Assembly: GCF_031882575.1 (NCBI RefSeq)
Contig: NZ_CP134772.1
Span: 4,903,501-4,967,500, forward strand
Direction: 5' to 3'
Length of the DNA: 64,000 nucleotides
Origin: Pseudomonas sp. VD-NE ins
GTDB lineage: Bacteria > Pseudomonadota > Gammaproteobacteria > Pseudomonadales > Pseudomonadaceae
Shown here: positions 18,567 through 29,288 of the stretch, in pieces
Position numbering within the stretch: position 1 is the first letter of the stretch
How the letters are laid out: every line of letters starts with the position of its first letter
The notes under the pieces: generated by a model
The model's input: only the letters and a program-made list of their open reading frames with translations
Databases searched by the model: none
Told to the model about the DNA's origin: nothing
Program-made: the position numbers and the translations under genes

Positions 18567-19468
18567 CAGTTGGGCGCGTCGAAAATGCCGGTCGACAGGT
18601 AACGGTCGCCACGGTCGCAGATGATCGCGACGATCACCGCGTTTTCAACTTCTTTGGACAGGCGCAGCATCGCTGCCACCGCACCACCCGAGGACACGCC
18701 GCAGAAGATACCTTCTTCGCGGGCCAGACGACGGGTCACGTCCTCGGCTTCGCTTTGCGCCATGTCGACGATGCGATCAACGCGATCAGCCTGATAGATC
18801 TTCGGCAGGTATTCCTGCGGCCAGCGGCGAATACCGGGAATGGCCGAGCCTTCCATCGGTTGCAGACCGACGATCTGCACCTTGTCGCTCTGCTCTTTCA
18901 AGTAGCGCGACACGCCCATGATGGTGCCGGTGGTGCCCATCGAACTGACGAAATGGGTGATGGTGCCCTGGGTCTGACGCCAGATTTCCGGACCGGTGGT
19001 GGTGTAGTGCGCCTCAGGATTGTCGCCATTGGCGAACTGATCGAGCACCTTGCCACGGCCTTCGGCCTCCATGCGCTGCGCAAGATCGCGGGCGCCTTCC
19101 ATGCCCTCTTCCTGGCTGACCAGAATCAGCTCGGCACCGTACGCGGTCATCGCCGCTTTACGTTCGGCGCTGGAGTTGTCGGGCATGATCAGGATCATCT
19201 TGTAACCCTTGATCGCAGCGGCCATGGCCAGCGCGATCCCGGTGTTGCCCGAGGTCGCTTCGATCAGCGTATCGCCGGCCTGGATCTGCCCGCGCAACTC
19301 GGCGCGAGTGATCATCGACAACGCCGGACGGTCCTTGACCGAACCCGCCGGGTTATTCCCTTCGAGCTTGAGCAATAGGGTGTTGCTGGTAGCGCCGGGC
19401 AGGCGCTGCAAACGCACCAGCGGCGTGTTGCCGACGCAATCGGCGATGGTTGGGTACTGCAGGGTCAT
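18566..19468 (-). CDS. cysM: cysteine synthase B
   Basis: A 300-residue PLP enzyme that makes cysteine from O-acetylserine and sulfide or thiosulfate. The PLP lysine is in [11 protein letters not shown], the phosphate-binding loop in [12 protein letters not shown], and GTTGTIMG is the second phosphate clamp. The start [20 protein letters not shown] at 19468 is preferred; the open frame extends 13 codons upstream. The 450 bp upstream holds a tandem repeat rather than a gene. Confidence 0.95.
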   Translation of the reverse strand: MTLQYPTIADCVGNTPLVRLQRLPGATSNTLLLKLEGNNPAGSVKDRPALSMITRAELRGQIQAGDTLIEATSGNTGIALAMAAAIKGYKMILIMPDNSSAERKAAMTAYGAELILVSQEEGMEGARDLAQRMEAEGRGKVLDQFANGDNPEAHYTTTGPEIWRQTQGTITHFVSSMGTTGTIMGVSRYLKEQSDKVQIVGLQPMEGSAIPGIRRWPQEYLPKIYQADRVDRIVDMAQSEAEDVTRRLAREEGIFCGVSSGGAVAAMLRLSKEVENAVIVAIICDRGDRYLSTGIFDAPN

Positions 19469-19560
19469 GGCGTATTCGCAATCCAGACGTGCGGGGGCGC
19501 CTATCATACCGGCAAACCCGCGCAGGCCATATCACGCAAAGTGCGGTGCTTATGGTTTAT

Positions 19561-19954
19561 GGGAATAAGCAGCAATAGTCTCACCACTGGTGAGACTTTT
19601 ACGTCGGGTCATCTTTGTTTGCGGCGATGCGAATGGCCTCATCGCTGGCAAGCCAGCTCCCACAGTGGTTAGTGTTGCGCCATCAATTATGTCAGCAGTG
19701 CTGACACTCTCTTGTCCTGTTCCACTATCTGGGGGTGAAACATATTCCCTGTGGGATGGGAGTAAGCAATAAAAGTCGCACCAGTGGTGCGACTTTTACG
19801 TCGGGTCATCTTTGTTTGCGGCGATGCGAATGGCCTCATCGCTGGCAAGCCAGCTCCCACAGTGACCCGTGTTGCTCTATTAATAGTGTCAGCAGTGCTG
19901 ACACTGTCTTGTATTGCTCAAACAATCTGCGGGTGAAACACATTCCCTGTGGGA
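19561..19954. repeat. tandem duplication of a 197-bp unit with two palindromes and a REP each
   Basis: Unit 1 is 19561-19757 and unit 2 is 19758-19954; they align base for base at an offset of exactly 197. Each unit holds a first palindrome (19578-19596, GTCTCACCACTGGTGAGAC; 19775-19793, GTCGCACCAGTGGTGCGAC) followed by TTTT, a REP half (19641-19664; 19838-19861), and a second palindrome centred on GTCAGCAGTGCTGAC (19691; 19888). Differences in the first palindrome are compensatory. The region lies between cysM and the kinase gene and holds no coding sequence I can support. Confidence 0.9.
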
Positions 19955-21342
19955 GCTGGCTTGCCAGCGATAGCGTCAGTCGGCGCAACACCGTCATCCG
20001 CCAGCAACCGCAAATTCAGCCGCAACCCCGCCCTGCCATTCTCCGCCCAAATCCTTCCGCCCTGACGCTGCACGGCATTGCGCGCGATGCTCAGCCCCAA
20101 GCCAAAACCGCCGTCCCCAGGGCGCGAGCCATCGAGGCGGGTGAACGGTGAGAAGATCCGTTCCAGATCCCCTTCCGCCACCCCGCCGCCCTGATCTTCC
20201 AGCCACAGGTGCCAGTAATCACACTCGCGCCGTCCATCAAGACGCACGATCCCACCCGCCGGCGAATGCCGAATCGCGTTGCGCAAAATGTTCTCCAGCG
20301 CCTGCGCCAGCGTATTCAGGTTGCCGCGCACCCAGCATGAGGACTCGACCGAACACTGCAATTGCAGACTCGGCCAGCCGCTTTCATAACAGGCATTGTC
20401 GGTGAGCATTTCCCACAGGGCCTGGATCTGAATCGCCTCGTCGGGCAATGGCGAGCGCTCGGTATCGAGCCAAGCCAGTTGCAGGGTGTCTTCGACCAAG
20501 CGTTGCATGCCGTCGACTTCGCGACCGATACGTTCGCGTAGCTGCACCAAGTCTTGCTCGCTTTCACTGGCCACGCGCAATCGGCTCAACGGCGTACGCA
20601 ACTCGTGGGACAAATCACGGAGCAATTGCTGTTGCAGGGCGACGGTCGATTGCAGACGCTCGGACATGGAGTCGAACGCCCGCGCCAGCTCGCCGAGTTC
20701 ATCCGGGCGCTGGGTGATGCCGCTCGACAACCGCACATTCAATTGATCGGCGCGCCAGGCGTTGGCCTGTTCACGCAGGTTGTTCAGCGGCACCACCAGC
20801 AACCGATACAGGCCGACGCACAGCAATAAAGTGAACAGACCAGGAATCACGCCGTTGGTGATGACGCGCCAGAACAGCCGATATTTACCCGGCAGAAATC
20901 GCTCGGGCAATTCGATCACCAGACTGCCGGCGGCGGGCTCTTGAGGGAATGGAATACGTAACCACGGCCGGCCTTTCTTGTGGATCGGCCAGTCGAGACC
21001 GCGCAAGAAGGTCAAGTGCTGGATTTCCTGTTCATTCAGCGGATCACTGCTCAACGACTGCAAATTGCCGCCGATGACGCCAACCCAACTGGCTTCGCGC
21101 AATTCCATGCTCTGCAACCAGTCATCGACCCCGCTGCGGCCGCCGTGCTGCCACGCCTGTTCCGCTTGCGCGGCGTAACGCGTCAGGGTGCCCCGCGCTT
21201 CGTCGGAGAGGAACTGGTTGCGCTCCTCCATATAACGGCCCCACGACCAGCTCAGCCAGATCATCAGCAGACAAAATGCGACCAGCAGAAACGCCAGTTT
21301 CCAGAACAGTGAATGCCGCCCCGGCAGTTCAGAGCGTTTCAT
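19918..21342 (-). CDS. two-component sensor histidine kinase (at the pirS position)
   Basis: A 474-residue membrane kinase: a transmembrane segment at about 12-34, a periplasmic domain (about 35-160), a second segment at about 163-185, HAMP at about 188-240, H-box LLRDLSHELRTPLSRLR, N-box ALENILRNAIRH, and G-boxes DQGGGVAEGD and GFGLGLSIA. It overlaps its response regulator gene by 14 bp. In P. aeruginosa the kinase PirS occupies this position between gacS and cysM; orthology is inferred from synteny. The last ~20 residues (IAGKPAPTG and following) are encoded by a REP and the end of the 197-bp repeat, so the natural C-terminus has been replaced or extended. Confidence 0.85.
   Translation of the reverse strand: MKRSELPGRHSLFWKLAFLLVAFCLLMIWLSWSWGRYMEERNQFLSDEARGTLTRYAAQAEQAWQHGGRSGVDDWLQSMELREASWVGVIGGNLQSLSSDPLNEQEIQHLTFLRGLDWPIHKKGRPWLRIPFPQEPAAGSLVIELPERFLPGKYRLFWRVITNGVIPGLFTLLLCVGLYRLLVVPLNNLREQANAWRADQLNVRLSSGITQRPDELGELARAFDSMSERLQSTVALQQQLLRDLSHELRTPLSRLRVASESEQDLVQLRERIGREVDGMQRLVEDTLQLAWLDTERSPLPDEAIQIQALWEMLTDNACYESGWPSLQLQCSVESSCWVRGNLNTLAQALENILRNAIRHSPAGGIVRLDGRRECDYWHLWLEDQGGGVAEGDLERIFSPFTRLDGSRPGDGGFGLGLSIARNAVQRQGGRIWAENGRAGLRLNLRLLADDGVAPTDAIAGKPAPTGNVFHPQIV
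19948..19971. repeat. REP element inside the 3' end of the kinase gene
   Basis: TGTGGGAGCTGGCTTGCCAG followed by CGAT is a complete half-REP of the GGGAGCTGGC family. On the minus strand it is read in frame as IAGKPAPT near the C-terminus of the kinase. Confidence 0.88.
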
Positions 21343-22051
21343 CAGCGGCGCTCAACACGTAACCCTTGCCCCACACGGTGCGCACTTCACGCTCGGTGTA
21401 ACCGATGGCTTTCAGTTTGCGACGGATCTGGCTGATGTGCATGTCGAGGCTGCGGTCGTGGGCCGCGTAGCCGCGTTGCAAAACGTGCTGATAAAGGAAG
21501 GCTTTGCTCAGTACTTCCTCGTCATTGCGATTGAGGGTTTCGAGCAAACGGAACTCGCTGCGGGTCAGCCCGGCGGCTTGCTCGCGGAAAAACACATCGC
21601 ACCGTTCATCGTCGAACCGCAGCGTGCCGGCCACCACTGGCGCCGCCAGCAACGCCGGGCGCCGATCCAGCGCGACCCGGCGCAAAATCGCTTCGATGCG
21701 CACATGCAACTCGGCCATGCTGAACGGTTTGGGCAAATAATCGTCGGCGCCCAGACGAAAACCACTGATGCGATCCGCCTCAGCGCCGAGGGCCGACATC
21801 AGCAACACCGGCGTCGAATGGCTCTGGCGCAATTGCGTCAACACATTCAAGCCGTCCATGCCCGGCAACAGAATATCCATCAGCACCACGTCGAACGGTT
21901 GGCGCGTGGCGATGCTCAGGCCTTCCTGGCCGTTCTGGCACCAGGTCACCTGAAAGCCGCTGCGGCCCAGATGTTCATGAACATAGGCACCGAGCACCGG
22001 ATCGTCTTCGATGGAGAGAATGCGTGGCTGGCCAGCGGAAACAGGAGTCAT
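21329..22051 (-). CDS. OmpR-family response regulator (at the pirR position)
   Basis: A 240-residue regulator. The receiver domain (about 10-125) has the acidic pair in SIEDDP, the phospho-acceptor in VVLMDILLPGMDG, and the lysine in DDYLPKPFSM. The C-terminal winged helix (about 145-235) contains LTRSEFRLLETL and SLDMHISQIRRKLKAIG. ATG 22051 is preferred over an upstream TTG at 22063. It overlaps the kinase gene downstream and is divergent from gacS. Position matches pirR of P. aeruginosa, which with pirS controls an enterobactin receptor; here no receptor gene follows. Confidence 0.88.
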   Translation of the reverse strand: MTPVSAGQPRILSIEDDPVLGAYVHEHLGRSGFQVTWCQNGQEGLSIATRQPFDVVLMDILLPGMDGLNVLTQLRQSHSTPVLLMSALGAEADRISGFRLGADDYLPKPFSMAELHVRIEAILRRVALDRRPALLAAPVVAGTLRFDDERCDVFFREQAAGLTRSEFRLLETLNRNDEEVLSKAFLYQHVLQRGYAAHDRSLDMHISQIRRKLKAIGYTEREVRTVWGKGYVLSAADETL

Positions 22052-22270
22052 GAGTATCTGCAAGTAATTCTCAGTTGAGAGTGATTATTCAAGATTGCCG
22101 GAGATCGGGCAACTCAAGGTTGGCCCAACCGACAAATGAACACCGCCACCCTGCCCTAACACGAGTGCATTTTTCCGAAGATTGCCCGCGAGCAAATCGC
22201 TACACTGCGCCCATGCCGCGTGCCGGATGCACGCATGAGTCAACAGATCAGCGGGATGCAGGAGATAGGC

Positions 22271-25024
22271 GTGCTCAAGAAACTGGGAATCAAAGGTCGC
22301 GTGTTGTTGCTGACCTTGTTGCCGACCAGCCTGATGGCACTGGTGCTCGGTGGTTATTTCACCTGGACGCAGCAGTCCGACTTGCAGAGCCAATTGATGC
22401 AGCGCGGCGAAATGATCGCCGAGCAACTGGCGCCGCTGGTGGCACCTGCCATGGGCCACGGCAACAGCGAGTTGCTGGAGCGCATCGCCACTCAGTCCCT
22501 TGAACAACCGGACGTGCGCGCGGTGACCTTCCTTGCCCCGGATCGCTCGCCGCTGGCGCATGCTGGCCCGACCATGCTCAATCAGCCGCCGAGCGGCGAC
22601 AGCGCGCATTTGCAACGGCGCAGCGGCAATGACGCGACGCGTTACCTGATGCCAGTGTTCGGCAAACATCGCAATCTCGCCGGCGAACTGATCCCGCAAG
22701 AATCCGACCGACTGCTCGGCTGGGTCGAATTGGAGCTGTCGCACAACGGCATGCTGCTGCGCGGTTATCGCAGCCTGTTTGCCAGTCTGTTGCTGATTGT
22801 CGCCGGCCTGGCGGGCGCGGCACTGCTGGCGTTGCGCATGGGCCGCACCATCAACCGTCCGCTGAGCCAGATCAAACAAGCCGTCGCACAACTCAAGGAC
22901 GGCCACCTGGAAACGCGTTTGCCGCCGCTCGGCAGTCAGGAGCTGGACGAACTGGCCTCAGGCATCAACCGCATGGCCGGCACCCTGCAGAACGCCCGCG
23001 AAGAACTGCAACACAGTGTCGATCAGGCCACCGAAGACGTGCGCCAGAACCTGGAAACCATCGAGATCCAGAACATCGAACTGGATCTGGCGCGCAAAGA
23101 AGCGCTGGAGGCCAGCCGGATCAAATCCGAATTCCTCGCCAACATGAGCCACGAAATCCGCACGCCGCTCAACGGCATTCTAGGTTTCACGCATTTGTTG
23201 CAGAAAAGCGAACTGACCCCGCGCCAGCTCGATTATCTGGGCACCATCGAAAAATCCGCCGACAGCCTGCTGGGGATCATCAACGAGATCCTCGACTTCT
23301 CGAAAATCGAGGCCGGCAAACTGGTGCTCGACCATATTCCGTTCAACCTGCGCGACCTGTTGCAGGACACCCTGACCATCCTCGCCCCCGCCGCGCACGC
23401 CAAGCAGCTGGAACTGGTCAGTCTGGTCTATCGCGACACGCCGCTGTCGCTGGTCGGTGACCCGCTGCGTCTGAAGCAGATCCTCACCAACCTGGTCAGC
23501 AACGCCATCAAGTTCACCCGCGAAGGCACCATCGTCGCCCGGGCGATGCTTGAAGATGAACACGAAGACAGCGTGCAACTGCGCATCAGCATTCAGGACA
23601 CCGGCATCGGCCTGTCGAATCAGGACGTGCGCGCGTTGTTCCAGGCGTTCAGTCAGGCCGACAACTCGCTGTCGCGGCAACCGGGCGGCACGGGTCTGGG
23701 GCTGGTGATTTCCAAGCGCCTGATCGAACAGATGGGCGGCGAAATCGGCGTTGACAGCACACCGGGCGAAGGCTCGGAATTCTGGATCAGCCTGAGCCTG
23801 CCCAAGACCCGCGACGACGCCGAAGACTTGCCGGCCGCGCCGTTGCTCGGGCGCCGCGTCGCGGTGCTGGAAAATCACGAACTGGCGCGTCAGGCCTTGC
23901 AGCACCAACTGGAAGACTGTGGCCTCGATGTCACCCCGTTCAATACCCTCGAAACCTTGACCAACGGCGTCACCGGCGCGCACCAGACTGATCAGGCGAT
24001 TGATCTGGCGGTCATCGGCATCACCAGCAACGACATGCTGCCCGAGCGATTGAACCAGCACATCTGGGACCTCGAACACCTCGGCTGCAAAGTGCTGGTG
24101 CTATGCCCGACCACCGAGCAGACGCTGTTCCATTTGTCGGTGCCGAACCCGCACAGCCAACTGCAAGCGAAACCAGCCTGCACGCGCAAATTGCGCCGCG
24201 CCCTGGCCGATCTGGTCAATCCGCGCCAGCCCCGCAATGAGCCGGGCGAACCACTGTCGAGCCGCGCGCCGAAAGTACTCTGTGTCGACGACAACCCGGC
24301 CAACCTGCTGCTGGTGCAAACCCTGCTCGAAGACATGGGCGCCAAGGTGCTCGCGGTGGAAAGCGGCTACGCGGCGGTCAAAGCCGTACAGAGCGAGTCC
24401 TTCGATCTGGTGCTGATGGACGTGCAGATGCCGGGCATGGACGGCCGTCAGAGCACTGAAACCATTCGCCAGTGGGAAAGCGAACGGCACTGCACGCCGC
24501 TGCCAATCGTCGCCCTCACCGCCCACGCTATGGCCAATGAAAAACGCGCGCTGCTGCAAAGTGGCATGGACGACTACCTGACCAAACCGATCAGCGAGCG
24601 GCAACTGGCGCAAGTGGTGCTGAAATGGACCGGCCTGGCCTTGCGCAATCAAGGGCCGGAGCGGACCAGCGAAAATTCCGCTGGCAACAATGAACTGCCG
24701 GTGCTCGATCACGAGGAAGGTTTGCGCCTGGCCGCCGGCAAGGCTGATCTCGCTGCGGACATGCTGGCCATGCTGCTCGCCTCACTGGAAGCCGACCGCG
24801 AAGCCATCCGCGCGGCGTGCGAAAACCGCGACCAGAACGCATTGATCGAACGCGTCCATCGTCTGCACGGTGCCACCCGTTATTGCGGCGTACCGCAATT
24901 GCGCGCGGCCTGTCAGCGCAGCGAAACCCTGCTCAAGCAGGACGACCCGAAGGCCGTGGCAGCGCTGGAAGAACTGGAGCGCGCGATCAATCGGCTCGCG
25001 GCGCAAGCGAAGATCAGCGCCTGA
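22271..25024 (+). CDS. gacS: tripartite sensor histidine kinase GacS
   Basis: A 917-residue global regulator kinase that phosphorylates GacA and so turns on the rsm small RNAs, controlling secondary metabolism and biofilm. GTG at 22271 follows AGGAG by 6 bp and gives the known length; an ATG further upstream has no such site. Order: transmembrane 10-32, periplasmic loop, transmembrane about 167-190, HAMP, H-box [15 protein letters not shown] (His294), N-box [11 protein letters not shown]-box [10 protein letters not shown], receiver ([27 protein letters not shown]), and Hpt ([14 protein letters not shown]). All phosphorelay residues are present. Confidence 0.96.
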   Translation: MLKKLGIKGRVLLLTLLPTSLMALVLGGYFTWTQQSDLQSQLMQRGEMIAEQLAPLVAPAMGHGNSELLERIATQSLEQPDVRAVTFLAPDRSPLAHAGPTMLNQPPSGDSAHLQRRSGNDATRYLMPVFGKHRNLAGELIPQESDRLLGWVELELSHNGMLLRGYRSLFASLLLIVAGLAGAALLALRMGRTINRPLSQIKQAVAQLKDGHLETRLPPLGSQELDELASGINRMAGTLQNAREELQHSVDQATEDVRQNLETIEIQNIELDLARKEALEASRIKSEFLANMSHEIRTPLNGILGFTHLLQKSELTPRQLDYLGTIEKSADSLLGIINEILDFSKIEAGKLVLDHIPFNLRDLLQDTLTILAPAAHAKQLELVSLVYRDTPLSLVGDPLRLKQILTNLVSNAIKFTREGTIVARAMLEDEHEDSVQLRISIQDTGIGLSNQDVRALFQAFSQADNSLSRQPGGTGLGLVISKRLIEQMGGEIGVDSTPGEGSEFWISLSLPKTRDDAEDLPAAPLLGRRVAVLENHELARQALQHQLEDCGLDVTPFNTLETLTNGVTGAHQTDQAIDLAVIGITSNDMLPERLNQHIWDLEHLGCKVLVLCPTTEQTLFHLSVPNPHSQLQAKPACTRKLRRALADLVNPRQPRNEPGEPLSSRAPKVLCVDDNPANLLLVQTLLEDMGAKVLAVESGYAAVKAVQSESFDLVLMDVQMPGMDGRQSTETIRQWESERHCTPLPIVALTAHAMANEKRALLQSGMDDYLTKPISERQLAQVVLKWTGLALRNQGPERTSENSAGNNELPVLDHEEGLRLAAGKADLAADMLAMLLASLEADREAIRAACENRDQNALIERVHRLHGATRYCGVPQLRAACQRSETLLKQDDPKAVAALEELERAINRLAAQAKISA

Positions 25025-25106
25025 TCCACGGCAATGCCGGCCAACACCGGCAGCGCTAAAGTGGGTTCGGGTGATTCAATCCGTGTCGATGCTCCAGGAG
25101 GATTTC

Positions 25107-26096
25107 ATGCGCACGCTTGTTTTCAGTAGCCAGACCTATGACCGCGACAGCTTCCTCGCCGCCGATTGCCCGGCAGGTATCGAGCTGCACTTTCAACCGG
25201 CCCGGCTCAGCCTCGATACGGCGGCCCTGGCCGATAAACATGAAGTGGTCTGCGCGTTCATCAATGATGACCTCAGCGCTGCGGTGCTGGAGCGCCTGGC
25301 CGCGGGTGGCACGCGCTTGATTGCCCTGCGCTCGGCGGGTTACAACCATGTCGATCTGGCCGCAGCGAAACGTCTCGGACTGGCCGTGGTGCGCGTACCG
25401 GCCTACTCGCCACATGCGGTGGCCGAACACGCCGTGGCGCTGATCCTCGCCCTCAACCGTCGTCTGCACCGCGCCTACAACCGCACCCGTGAAGGCGATT
25501 TCAGCCTGCATGGATTAACCGGTTTCGATCTGGTCGGCAAGACCGTGGGGATCGTCGGCACCGGGCAGATCGGCGCGACCTTCGCGAAAATCATGCACGG
25601 TTTCGGCTGTGAACTGCTGGCCTACGATCCCTTTCCGAACCCGGAAGTTCTCGCCTTGGGTGCGCACTATCTGAGCCTGCCCGAACTGCTTGCGCAGTCG
25701 CGGATCATCAGCCTGCACTGCCCGCTCAACGAGCAGAGCAAACACTTGATCAACCGCGATTCACTGGCGCACATGCAGGCGGGCAGCATGCTGATCAATA
25801 CCGGTCGCGGCGGTCTGGTCGATACCCCGGCATTGATTGACGCCTTGAAGGACGGCCAACTCGGCTATCTAGGTCTGGATGTCTATGAAGAAGAGGCGCA
25901 ACTGTTTTTCGAGGATCGCTCCGACCTGCCCTTGCAGGATGATGTGCTGGCGCGATTGCTGACTTTTCCCAACGTGATCATTACTGCGCATCAGGCCTTT
26001 CTGACGCGTGAAGCACTGGGTGCGATTGCCGCGACCACTTTGCACAACATCGCGACCTGGGCGGCTGGAGCGCCACAGAACCAGGTCGAGGGTTGA
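25107..26096 (+). CDS. ldhA: D-2-hydroxyacid (D-lactate) dehydrogenase
   Basis: A 329-residue NAD-dependent dehydrogenase reducing pyruvate to D-lactate. The Rossmann motif is TVGIVGTGQIGATFAKI; the catalytic Arg, Glu and His lie in NTGRGGLVDTPAL, LDVYEEEAQ and ITAHQAFLTREA. The start at 25107 follows GGAGGA and gives the family length. It lies 82 bp after gacS, the usual Pseudomonas neighbour. Confidence 0.92.
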   Translation: MRTLVFSSQTYDRDSFLAADCPAGIELHFQPARLSLDTAALADKHEVVCAFINDDLSAAVLERLAAGGTRLIALRSAGYNHVDLAAAKRLGLAVVRVPAYSPHAVAEHAVALILALNRRLHRAYNRTREGDFSLHGLTGFDLVGKTVGIVGTGQIGATFAKIMHGFGCELLAYDPFPNPEVLALGAHYLSLPELLAQSRIISLHCPLNEQSKHLINRDSLAHMQAGSMLINTGRGGLVDTPALIDALKDGQLGYLGLDVYEEEAQLFFEDRSDLPLQDDVLARLLTFPNVIITAHQAFLTREALGAIAATTLHNIATWAAGAPQNQVEG

Positions 26097-26107
26097 CGGT
26101 TATCGGC

Positions 26108-26566
26108 TTATTTCGGTGAGAGCGAGGACGCCAGAATCAGCATCGCCAGCCAGCCGAAGCCAAAAAAGCGCTGCTTCATCGAATGGCCATTGCGCAGCAG
26201 GAACCAGACGAAAAACATCGGCAGCAGGAAGATCATGATCTTCAGCCAGCCTTCCACCGGACGACTGCCATCGGTGCTGGTCTGCTTGGTAGCCGGTTGT
26301 TCAGCTGGCGGCTGGCGCCGACGCCGCGCGGCGGCCGGCATGACTTTCGGTAACGGCTGCGGTTCAGGTGCCGGTGCAATGGCCTCGGGCACAGTCTTGT
26401 TACGCGGCAGACTGCCGAAAGAAATCGTCGCAGGCTGAGCCGGTGCCGCGACTGTCTGCGCCTCGGCGTGAGCGATTTGCTCCGCCATCGGGGCCCCACA
26501 ATGAATGCACGCATTGGCCTCGGAGCTGATGCTCTTCTTGCATTCATAACATTCGATCAGCGCCAT
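26108..26566 (-). CDS. zinc-ribbon membrane protein
   Basis: A 152-residue protein. The N-terminus MALIECYECKKSIS...ANACIHCGAP is a zinc ribbon with two CxxC pairs. The centre (about 45-105) is low-complexity, rich in Ala, Pro and basic residues. The C-terminus (about 110-148) is hydrophobic: IMIFLLPMFFVWFLL and FGWLAMLILASSL, likely two membrane passes. An AAGGA site precedes 26566. Function is unknown; it converges on ldhA. Confidence 0.75.
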   Translation of the reverse strand: MALIECYECKKSISSEANACIHCGAPMAEQIAHAEAQTVAAPAQPATISFGSLPRNKTVPEAIAPAPEPQPLPKVMPAAARRRRQPPAEQPATKQTSTDGSRPVEGWLKIMIFLLPMFFVWFLLRNGHSMKQRFFGFGWLAMLILASSLSPK

Positions 26567-26699
26567 GTTCCGTTCCTTCAGAGTCGAGGCCGGCAGTTTG
26601 CCATGAGCGTCGCCGCATTTGAACCGGATCGAAGGTCGCACGCGCGCATCATTCTGCAATCAAGCCCGTGCTAGCATGTCGCGCATATTTGGAGGACCC

Positions 26700-27134
26700 A
26701 TGGTCGAACACGATTTCCGCTACACCCTGATGAACCCGCAACACACCCTCACCGAATGCCGCGCCCTCGTTCCGGGCCGCTATCAGGTCACCGGCAATGG
26801 TGGTTCGATTCGCATCGGTGACGCCCTGTTGGTCACCCTCAAAGGCAGCAAGGACTTGTCCATGCGCCTGACCGTTGAAACCGTCCGCCACCTGATCAAT
26901 CCGCCGGGCCAATGGACCGCGATGACCACCGGCCCGGTGTTCGGTGAACTGGCGATCCACACCTGGCAGGTCAACTGCGACAGCTGCGCCAAAGAACTGA
27001 GCTTCGAATTCGCCGTGGACGCCAAACTGGGCAAAGCCGCCGAGAAACCGGCGGCCACCGCGCGCATCGCCGAGTTGGGCTGGAAAGCCGTTGGCGACAA
27101 GCACCTGTGCCCGAAATGCCAGGAGCCTGCGTGA
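26700..27134 (+). CDS. hypothetical protein with C-terminal CxxC pairs
   Basis: A 144-residue soluble protein. The start at 26700 follows GGAGG by 4 bp. The N-terminal part has GRYQVTGNGGSIRIGDALLV, a beta-rich segment. Cysteine pairs CDSC (about residue 98) and CPKC near the end could bind a metal. I do not recognise a family. Its stop overlaps the start of the next gene (TGATG), so the two are co-translated. Confidence 0.72.
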   Translation: MVEHDFRYTLMNPQHTLTECRALVPGRYQVTGNGGSIRIGDALLVTLKGSKDLSMRLTVETVRHLINPPGQWTAMTTGPVFGELAIHTWQVNCDSCAKELSFEFAVDAKLGKAAEKPAATARIAELGWKAVGDKHLCPKCQEPA

Positions 27135-27538
27135 TGAAACGCTTTGCCCTGACCGCTATGGTCGGTGTGGGTCTGGTGGGGTGCGCGGCAGAACCTGTGC
27201 AACTGCAACAGAACCGCAGCTACATTCTGGAGTGGATCGGCGAGCGGCCGCTGATGGATTACAGCCACCTGACCGTGACCCTGGGCGATGACGGCCGCGC
27301 CTACGGCAACGGTGGCTGCAACCATTGGTTCGCGCCGTACACGCTGGAAGGTGACAAGCTGACCTTCGGCAAAATCGGCAAGACCCGCAAGCTCTGTGCA
27401 CCGGCATTGATGGAGCAGGAGCAACGCTTCCTGCAGGCGCTGGAGCACGTCCAGCGCTGGGACATCTCGCCGATCGAGCAGATGCGCTTCTGGCCGGCTG
27501 AAGGCAAGCCTTTGCGTTGGTGGCTCGAAGAGGGTTAA
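27134..27538 (+). CDS. META-domain lipoprotein (HslJ-like)
   Basis: A 134-residue exported lipoprotein. The N-terminus MKRFALTAMVGVGLVGCA is a type II signal with a lipobox ending in Cys. The body carries the META/HslJ pattern: LTVTLGDDGRAYGNGGCNHWFAPYT, with the GxGxCN core, and KTRKLCAP with the second conserved cysteine. META proteins are linked to heat or toxin resistance in other bacteria; the role here is not known. The start overlaps the preceding stop. Confidence 0.8.
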   Translation: MKRFALTAMVGVGLVGCAAEPVQLQQNRSYILEWIGERPLMDYSHLTVTLGDDGRAYGNGGCNHWFAPYTLEGDKLTFGKIGKTRKLCAPALMEQEQRFLQALEHVQRWDISPIEQMRFWPAEGKPLRWWLEEG

Positions 27539-27542
27539 AAAG

Positions 27543-27749
27543 CCCTCACCCTAACCCTCTCCCAGAGGGAGAGGGGACTGATTGAGGGATATTGGAGAGG
27601 TACGCCGACCTGAACGAGTGCAACTGAATCCATAATCGACTGGATCTGGCTTTGGTGAATCCATAATCGACTGGTTTTTTCAGGTCGATGTACCTCGCCA
27701 GACACCTCGGTCGGCTCCCTCTCCCTCTGGGAGAGGGCTGGGGTGAGGG
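27543..27749. repeat. MITE-like element, copy A (207 bp)
   Basis: The ends are imperfect 33-bp inverted repeats beginning CCCTCACCCTAACCCTCTCC at the left and ending GGGAGAGGGCTGGGGTGAGG at the right. No coding capacity. It fills the gap between the convergent META and TlpA-like genes. It is 31 bp longer than copy B at 37172 because TGAATCCATAATCGACTGG occurs twice (27625 and 27656). Confidence 0.85.
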
Positions 27750-27759
27750 GCTTTTGACG

Positions 27760-28227
27760 TTACTTGGTCGCCTGCAGAGCCTCAAGCTTGGCCATCACCC
27801 CCGCCGCCGTCTGCTCCCCCATCAACTGCTCACGCACCTTGCCTTTGTTGTCGATGATGTACGTCACCGGCAGTGCCTCACTGCGTGGCAACTCGAACAA
27901 CTCCGCCGGATCCTGCGCCAGCACGGTGAACTTGATGCCGAGCTTTTCGCTGGCGTCTTTCAGTTCCACACCCTGCACGTTGTCGAAGTTGACCCCGAAC
28001 ACGCCAACGTTCTTGCTCTTCAACTCATCAGCCAAATGGTTGAGTTCCGGGATCTCGGTCCGGCACGGGCCGCACCATTCGGCCCAGTAATTGAGCACCA
28101 CCCATTGTTTGTCCAGACGCTCCGACGCTACCTTCTGACCGTTCTGGTCAATGCCGTAGTCGTTGCCGCAGCCCCCCAGCATCAACGCCCCGATTATCGT
28201 CAATGCCGCTGCCAATCGCCGTGTCAT
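27760..28227 (-). CDS. TlpA/ResA-type thioredoxin-fold lipoprotein
   Basis: A 155-residue exported thiol-disulfide protein. MTRRLAAALTIIGALMLGGC is a lipoprotein signal. The thioredoxin-fold redox motif is WAEWCGPCRTEIPEL, with the cis-proline in EALPVTYIID. The protein is probably anchored to the periplasmic membrane face and acts as a disulfide reductase in the TlpA/DsbE family. The partner is unknown. Confidence 0.85.
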   Translation of the reverse strand: MTRRLAAALTIIGALMLGGCGNDYGIDQNGQKVASERLDKQWVVLNYWAEWCGPCRTEIPELNHLADELKSKNVGVFGVNFDNVQGVELKDASEKLGIKFTVLAQDPAELFELPRSEALPVTYIIDNKGKVREQLMGEQTAAGVMAKLEALQATK

Positions 28228-28340
28228 GTCATGTTCCTTGTGAAAATTTGAAGGCGCCTGCGACCCATTGCCTCCGAAGGTTCTGGATTGCGCGCTGCAC
28301 AGTTAGAATAGCCGCCACTTTACGCCAGAAGCGACCCGCC

Positions 28341-29287
<947 letters not shown>

Positions 29288-29288
29288 G

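Noticed and set aside
19561..19954. CRISPR-like array at the tandem repeat
   Set aside because: Only two long units, with palindromes and REP halves and no spacer pattern or cas genes.
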